A stretch of DNA of 64,000 bases from Lewinellaceae bacterium (GTDB lineage Bacteria; Bacteroidota; Bacteroidia; Chitinophagales; Saprospiraceae). Of this stretch, positions 61,216 to 64,000 are shown piece by piece (the first letter of the stretch is position 1; every line of letters starts with the position of its first letter). A program made the translations under genes and the position numbers. Below the pieces are notes generated by a model. That model did no database searches. It was given only the letters and a program-made list of their open reading frames with translations, and was not told where the DNA came from. The DNA is taken from the NCBI GenBank assembly GCA_020636215.1, contig JACJYG010000004.1, positions 310,001-374,000 of the forward strand, given 5' to 3'.

Positions 61216-61476
61216 CTACCTTGGAAAGCGGGCCTCTAGTAGTACAGGTTAACTTCTTGTAAAACTCTGGGTTCACAGTTATTGCAAAGGTTGAGGGGCG
61301 CAGCTTTGCAAAGCCTGCCGTTCTGACTAAAGTACTTCGTCGCTCATACAGTGTTGGCTTCTTTACGGGTTTTCCGCCACGGCTTCGCTAAAACCTATAA
61401 GACCGGTCCATAGCCTAGGCGAATACAAATTTTCTACCTGCGGCGCCAGAGTCCCGCGTTCCAAAAAACACTTTCC
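61216..61476. other. Intergenic region without a visible gene
   Basis: About 260 bases between two T9SS genes. It contains GTACTTCGTCGC and a CTTTACGGGTTTTCCGCC block. I see no clear promoter, terminator or gene; an ATG-less stretch and short frames only. Confidence 0.5.
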
Positions 61477-62325
61477 ATGAAAAAGCTAAAAATAACCATT
61501 CTCCCTATTCTTCTCTTTCCTTGCTGTTTATTGGCTCAAATCCCGAATGCAGATTTCGAGTTGTGGCTACCTGCCGACCTTTTCGATCCTGACGAGTACC
61601 CTCAGTACTGGGTTGCGCCTCCTCACTTAGGCGCTGAATTCTATCCTATAGAAAAGGTATATAACCCCAATATGGGCCAATATGCGCTAAAGGTAAAAAA
61701 CACCATGCCCAGCCCTTCCAGCGTAGGGGGCGCGCCCGGGGATATCATGACAACTTTTATGCCGAGCTCTCAACATTTCCGCCTGAGCATGGATGTGAAA
61801 TACGATACCATCGTTCCACCCGGCAGGGCCAGGATCGAAATTAAGGGCGCGGGCTTCTTGTATACCTACTGGGTGGATGAACAAATAACGGAGGAAATGG
61901 AAACTATTCAACTGGACGTGGAACTTCCCACCGCTTATGATGCTTTGACCCTCCGTATCGTAGCTTTAGGCGTATATAATCCGGACTATGGGACGCCTCC
62001 TTTCGATGGAGGGTATGACGGTTATGCTGAGATCGTCGTTGATAATATTATATACGAAAATGTCGTATCGGCCGAAGAAGCCATGGTGGGGGAGGTAGAG
62101 AACCTATTCCCCAATCCCACATCCGGCCTGGTTCACATACAGCTGCCGGAAGGGGTGGAAGCAGAACAAATGAAGCTTTACAACATTAGCGGAGCCCTGC
62201 TCTGCCAGAAGCGCAACGCCCTGCCAGCGGCGCTCGATTTGTCGGGCCTACCAGCTGGTATCTACCAGCTTCTGGTGATGGGCAGCGACGGGAAGCGTTA
62301 TTGGGGGCGGGTGGTAAAAAAGTAG
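61477..62325 (+). CDS. Unknown exported protein with T9SS sorting domain (PCMD-like)
   Basis: The 282-residue product has a signal peptide (MKKLKITILPILLFPCCLLA, cleavage after LAQ). The middle part begins IPNADFELWLPADLFDPDEY, which fits the start of carbohydrate-binding-module-like or choice-of-anchor domains. It includes FRLSMDVKYDTIVPPGRARI and a Gly-rich YGTPPFDGGYDGYAEIVVDN. The sorting domain from about residue 205 is almost identical to that of the gene at 60280. It may bind polysaccharide. The function is unknown. Confidence 0.75.
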   Translation: MKKLKITILPILLFPCCLLAQIPNADFELWLPADLFDPDEYPQYWVAPPHLGAEFYPIEKVYNPNMGQYALKVKNTMPSPSSVGGAPGDIMTTFMPSSQHFRLSMDVKYDTIVPPGRARIEIKGAGFLYTYWVDEQITEEMETIQLDVELPTAYDALTLRIVALGVYNPDYGTPPFDGGYDGYAEIVVDNIIYENVVSAEEAMVGEVENLFPNPTSGLVHIQLPEGVEAEQMKLYNISGALLCQKRNALPAALDLSGLPAGIYQLLVMGSDGKRYWGRVVKK

Positions 62326-62357
62326 AGCAGACATCAGCCTGTTTTCAAAAAATATTA

Positions 62358-62417
62358 AAGGTATCAGCCTGTTCTGAACAGGCTGATACCTGGCTGAATT
62401 GGCAGGCTTCAGCCTGC
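62358..62417. terminator. Bidirectional hairpins between convergent genes
   Basis: AGGTATCAGCCTGTTC and GAACAGGCTGATACCT form a perfect 16-bp stem (62358-62391). A second small stem GCAGGC/GCCTGC follows (62402-62417). They lie between the T9SS gene and the convergent gene at 62423. TCAGCCTGTT is also found singly at 62335. Confidence 0.7.
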
Positions 62418-62422
62418 GCTTC

Positions 62423-63478
62423 TCAGTTCCGCTTTCGCTTCACCGTCGTTGTCTTGCGCTTGCCCGCCGCTACATTCCCGTTCTTCCCCTTTTTGGCGCC
62501 GGCTGCAGTTGTCTGTTTCCGGCTTACCGAACCATTTTGGCCCTGCGCGCGGGTGGTGGTTGTTTCTTTCTTACCGGCCGCTACCTGGCCGTTCTGCTTT
62601 TTCACGCCGGCCCTGGTCGTGGTTTCCCGTTTGGCGGCCTGCCCGTTTCGGCCTTTAACGGTGGTAGTCGTCGTCGTCCGGGCGCCAACGGCTTTTCCAT
62701 TCTTGCCCCTTGCGGCAACCACGGTAGTGGTCCGGGTGTGCACTACCTTCGAAGACGTCCGGCGCGGAGTATATACCTTATGCGCTCTTACCACGCGATG
62801 CGTGGTCACGACCCGGTAGTGCGGCCGATAAACGACCGTCCGGCTATAGTGCACGCGCCAGGGGGTTGGGCGCCAGGGCCGCCACCAGGTGGGGTAAGAC
62901 GCCCAACGCCAGGGGGATACCCAAACTACGTAATTGGGCCGGTATACATAGCGGACACTGGGCCAAAGCCACACATTGACCACTACTGCGTTGATCGTGT
63001 AATCGGCGGAAGGGCCGCCTTTGCCTGTAGATTTCCCTTCTTCCTCGAAAGGCTCCACCAGCACATTTTCGCCGTAGATATCTTCGTCACCAACGATCTG
63101 CAAAATAGCATTATCGGCCCCTTGCTTTTCAATTTCAATGACCGCAATGTCCTGTGATTCTTCTGAGCTGACAGGCACTTGTAAAACAATGGCGTGGGCC
63201 TCTCCATCCATATTATCAACCACCCGGATGTAGTCAATTTCCCCATCCTCATTGAGGTCGAGATTGTTGACTGCATTGTCTTCGGTGTTGAGCAGTTTTT
63301 CGAATTCTTCGGGAGACTGCGCCTTTTTGAATAACTCCAGGGCGCCTTCCAGGCTGAAATTATCGCCCGGCAGGCCGGTACTATCGGCAGGGTTTACTTC
63401 TTGCGCCTGTAGGGTAAATGTCCCCAAAAAGGCAAAAACAAGACAGAAGATGCTGAGGCTGCTTCGCATAATCATCAT
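62423..63478 (-). CDS. Exported EF-hand-like protein with basic Thr/Lys/Gly repeat tail
   Basis: The 351-residue product has a signal peptide (MRSSLSIFCLVFAFLGTFTL, cleavage after QAQ) after one of three closely spaced Met codons. An EF-hand-like DLNEDGEIDYIRV loop lies near residue 75 in a conserved globular region (AHAIVLQVPVSSEESQDIAV). A Trp/Tyr/Pro/Arg-rich section follows, and a strongly basic tail of KGKNGNVAAGKRKTTT-like repeats (about 240-351). The family occurs in Bacteroidota but has no known function; the tail could bind nucleic acid or acidic polymers. The EF-hand suggests calcium. Confidence 0.7.
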   Translation of the reverse strand: MMIMRSSLSIFCLVFAFLGTFTLQAQEVNPADSTGLPGDNFSLEGALELFKKAQSPEEFEKLLNTEDNAVNNLDLNEDGEIDYIRVVDNMDGEAHAIVLQVPVSSEESQDIAVIEIEKQGADNAILQIVGDEDIYGENVLVEPFEEEGKSTGKGGPSADYTINAVVVNVWLWPSVRYVYRPNYVVWVSPWRWASYPTWWRPWRPTPWRVHYSRTVVYRPHYRVVTTHRVVRAHKVYTPRRTSSKVVHTRTTTVVAARGKNGKAVGARTTTTTTVKGRNGQAAKRETTTRAGVKKQNGQVAAGKKETTTTRAQGQNGSVSRKQTTAAGAKKGKNGNVAAGKRKTTTVKRKRN

Positions 63479-63604
63479 GGTCTGTTTTAGGTTAATGAAT
63501 AAAAGTCGGCTTATGGACTATTAAAAATACGAACGGTTTAATCTTTGGGGTAAAAAATGCTCATAAAATATGCGATTTTTGGGAACCTTAAACTTCAGGC
63601 TGAT

Positions 63605-63612
63605 TATCTTTC
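63605..63612 (+). promoter_or_regulatory. Candidate promoter of the DUF2071 gene
   Basis: TTTG (63578-63581), 23-base spacer, TATCTTTC (63605-63612; one mismatch to TAnnTTTG). It lies 18 bases ahead of the ATG. The match is moderate. Confidence 0.35.
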
Positions 63613-63630
63613 TGATCTAAGCAATATCCA

Positions 63631-64000
63631 ATGCAACCCATTTTCCTCACCGCCGAGTGGCGGAACCTCATCATGGCCAATTACCTCATAGCCCCGGAAG
63701 CTCTAAAGCCATACGTTCCCAATGGCGTCGAGCTGGACCTCTGGCAAGGCCGTTGCTATATCAGCCTGGTGGGTTTCCTGTTTGTCAATACTAAAGTAAA
63801 AGGCATCAGCATTCCTTTCCACCGCAACTTCGAAGAAGTGAACCTACGCTTTTACGTCAAACATCACGACGGCGAACAGTGGAAACGAGGGGTTGTTTTT
63901 ATCCGGGAGATCGTGCCGCGGCACGCCATCACCTTGGTGGCCAACACCCTTTACGGAGAACACTACCTAACTCTTCCCATGCGCCATACGTGGCGGCAGC
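63631..64000 (+). CDS. DUF2071 family protein (3' end outside window)
   Basis: The first 123 codons are visible. They read MQPIFLTAEWRNLIMANYLI, then LKPYVPNGVELDLWQGRCYI and SLVGFLFVNTKVKGISIPFH. This is the typical start of DUF2071 (YqjF-like) proteins, with the EWRNLIMANY start and the VNLRFYV segment. Members are cytoplasmic, about 230-250 residues long, and of uncertain function. The gene runs off the window end with an open frame. Confidence 0.82.
   Translation, partial: MQPIFLTAEWRNLIMANYLIAPEALKPYVPNGVELDLWQGRCYISLVGFLFVNTKVKGISIPFHRNFEEVNLRFYVKHHDGEQWKRGVVFIREIVPRHAITLVANTLYGEHYLTLPMRHTWRQ

Overview
The window looks like chromosome of a member of the Bacteroidota, most likely the Saprospiria (Lewinella/Haliscomenobacter-like). 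The signs are several type IX secretion (T9SS) C-terminal sorting domains, a hybrid two-component regulator ending in an AraC domain, a choice-of-anchor-B protein, a Bacteroidota porin, AT-rich leaders with little Shine-Dalgarno signal, and -7 boxes of the TAnnTTTG type. Intergenic DNA is unusually rich in short tandem arrays and palindromic repeats. I see no rRNA, tRNA or CRISPR array.

Layout. 1-9.6 kb: the 3' end of one T9SS cargo gene, then a 2903-residue HYR/LTD adhesin-like T9SS protein with about 13 nearly identical 240-bp repeats. 9.7-13.4 kb: an ACP-like protein lacking the phosphopantetheine serine, an unknown protein, a double-GNAT protein, and an effector-associated-domain/pseudokinase/globin-like fusion. 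13.5-20.9 kb: a TMTC-like membrane TPR protein, a small unknown, a hybrid histidine kinase carrying repeat-derived peptide insertions, and an unknown 492-residue protein. 20.9-23.7 kb: regulatory and repeat-rich DNA holding a stand-alone AraC DNA-binding domain and an NlpC/P60-like lipoprotein.

23.7-35.4 kb is the most unusual part: a one-strand, tightly packed operon-like block. It starts with a protein made of five L7/L12-C-terminal-like repeats and a TPR protein. These are followed by nine open reading frames of one paralogous family that I do not recognise, whose core has an N-terminal helix with Ala-Gln, a Leu-Gly-Phe-x-Pro-Thr-Phe-Tyr segment and a Lys-Val-Pro-Pro-Pro segment. Members carry different extras: a Gly-Thr tract, a phage-fibre-like insert, PASTA, or helix-hairpin-helix domains. 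A coiled-coil protein and a double-LamG/PASTA protein are interspersed. None has a signal peptide. A GT9 glycosyltransferase, a methyltransferase and an AT-rich glycosyltransferase-like gene follow, then an IS3-family element inserted into a palindromic repeat. This block is my candidate for an undescribed, probably self-assembling intracellular or non-Sec-exported system.

39-64 kb is mostly ordinary: porin, choice-of-anchor-B protein, FabI, RecN, a small lipoprotein, superoxide dismutase, fumarase, a B3/B4-domain protein, a glycine-rich RRM protein, a GH13 amylase-like T9SS protein, an AraC regulator, an S9 peptidase, a metallopeptidase-like lipoprotein, an M43-like T9SS protease, two more T9SS proteins sharing one sorting-domain sequence, an EF-hand-like exported protein, and the start of a DUF2071 gene.
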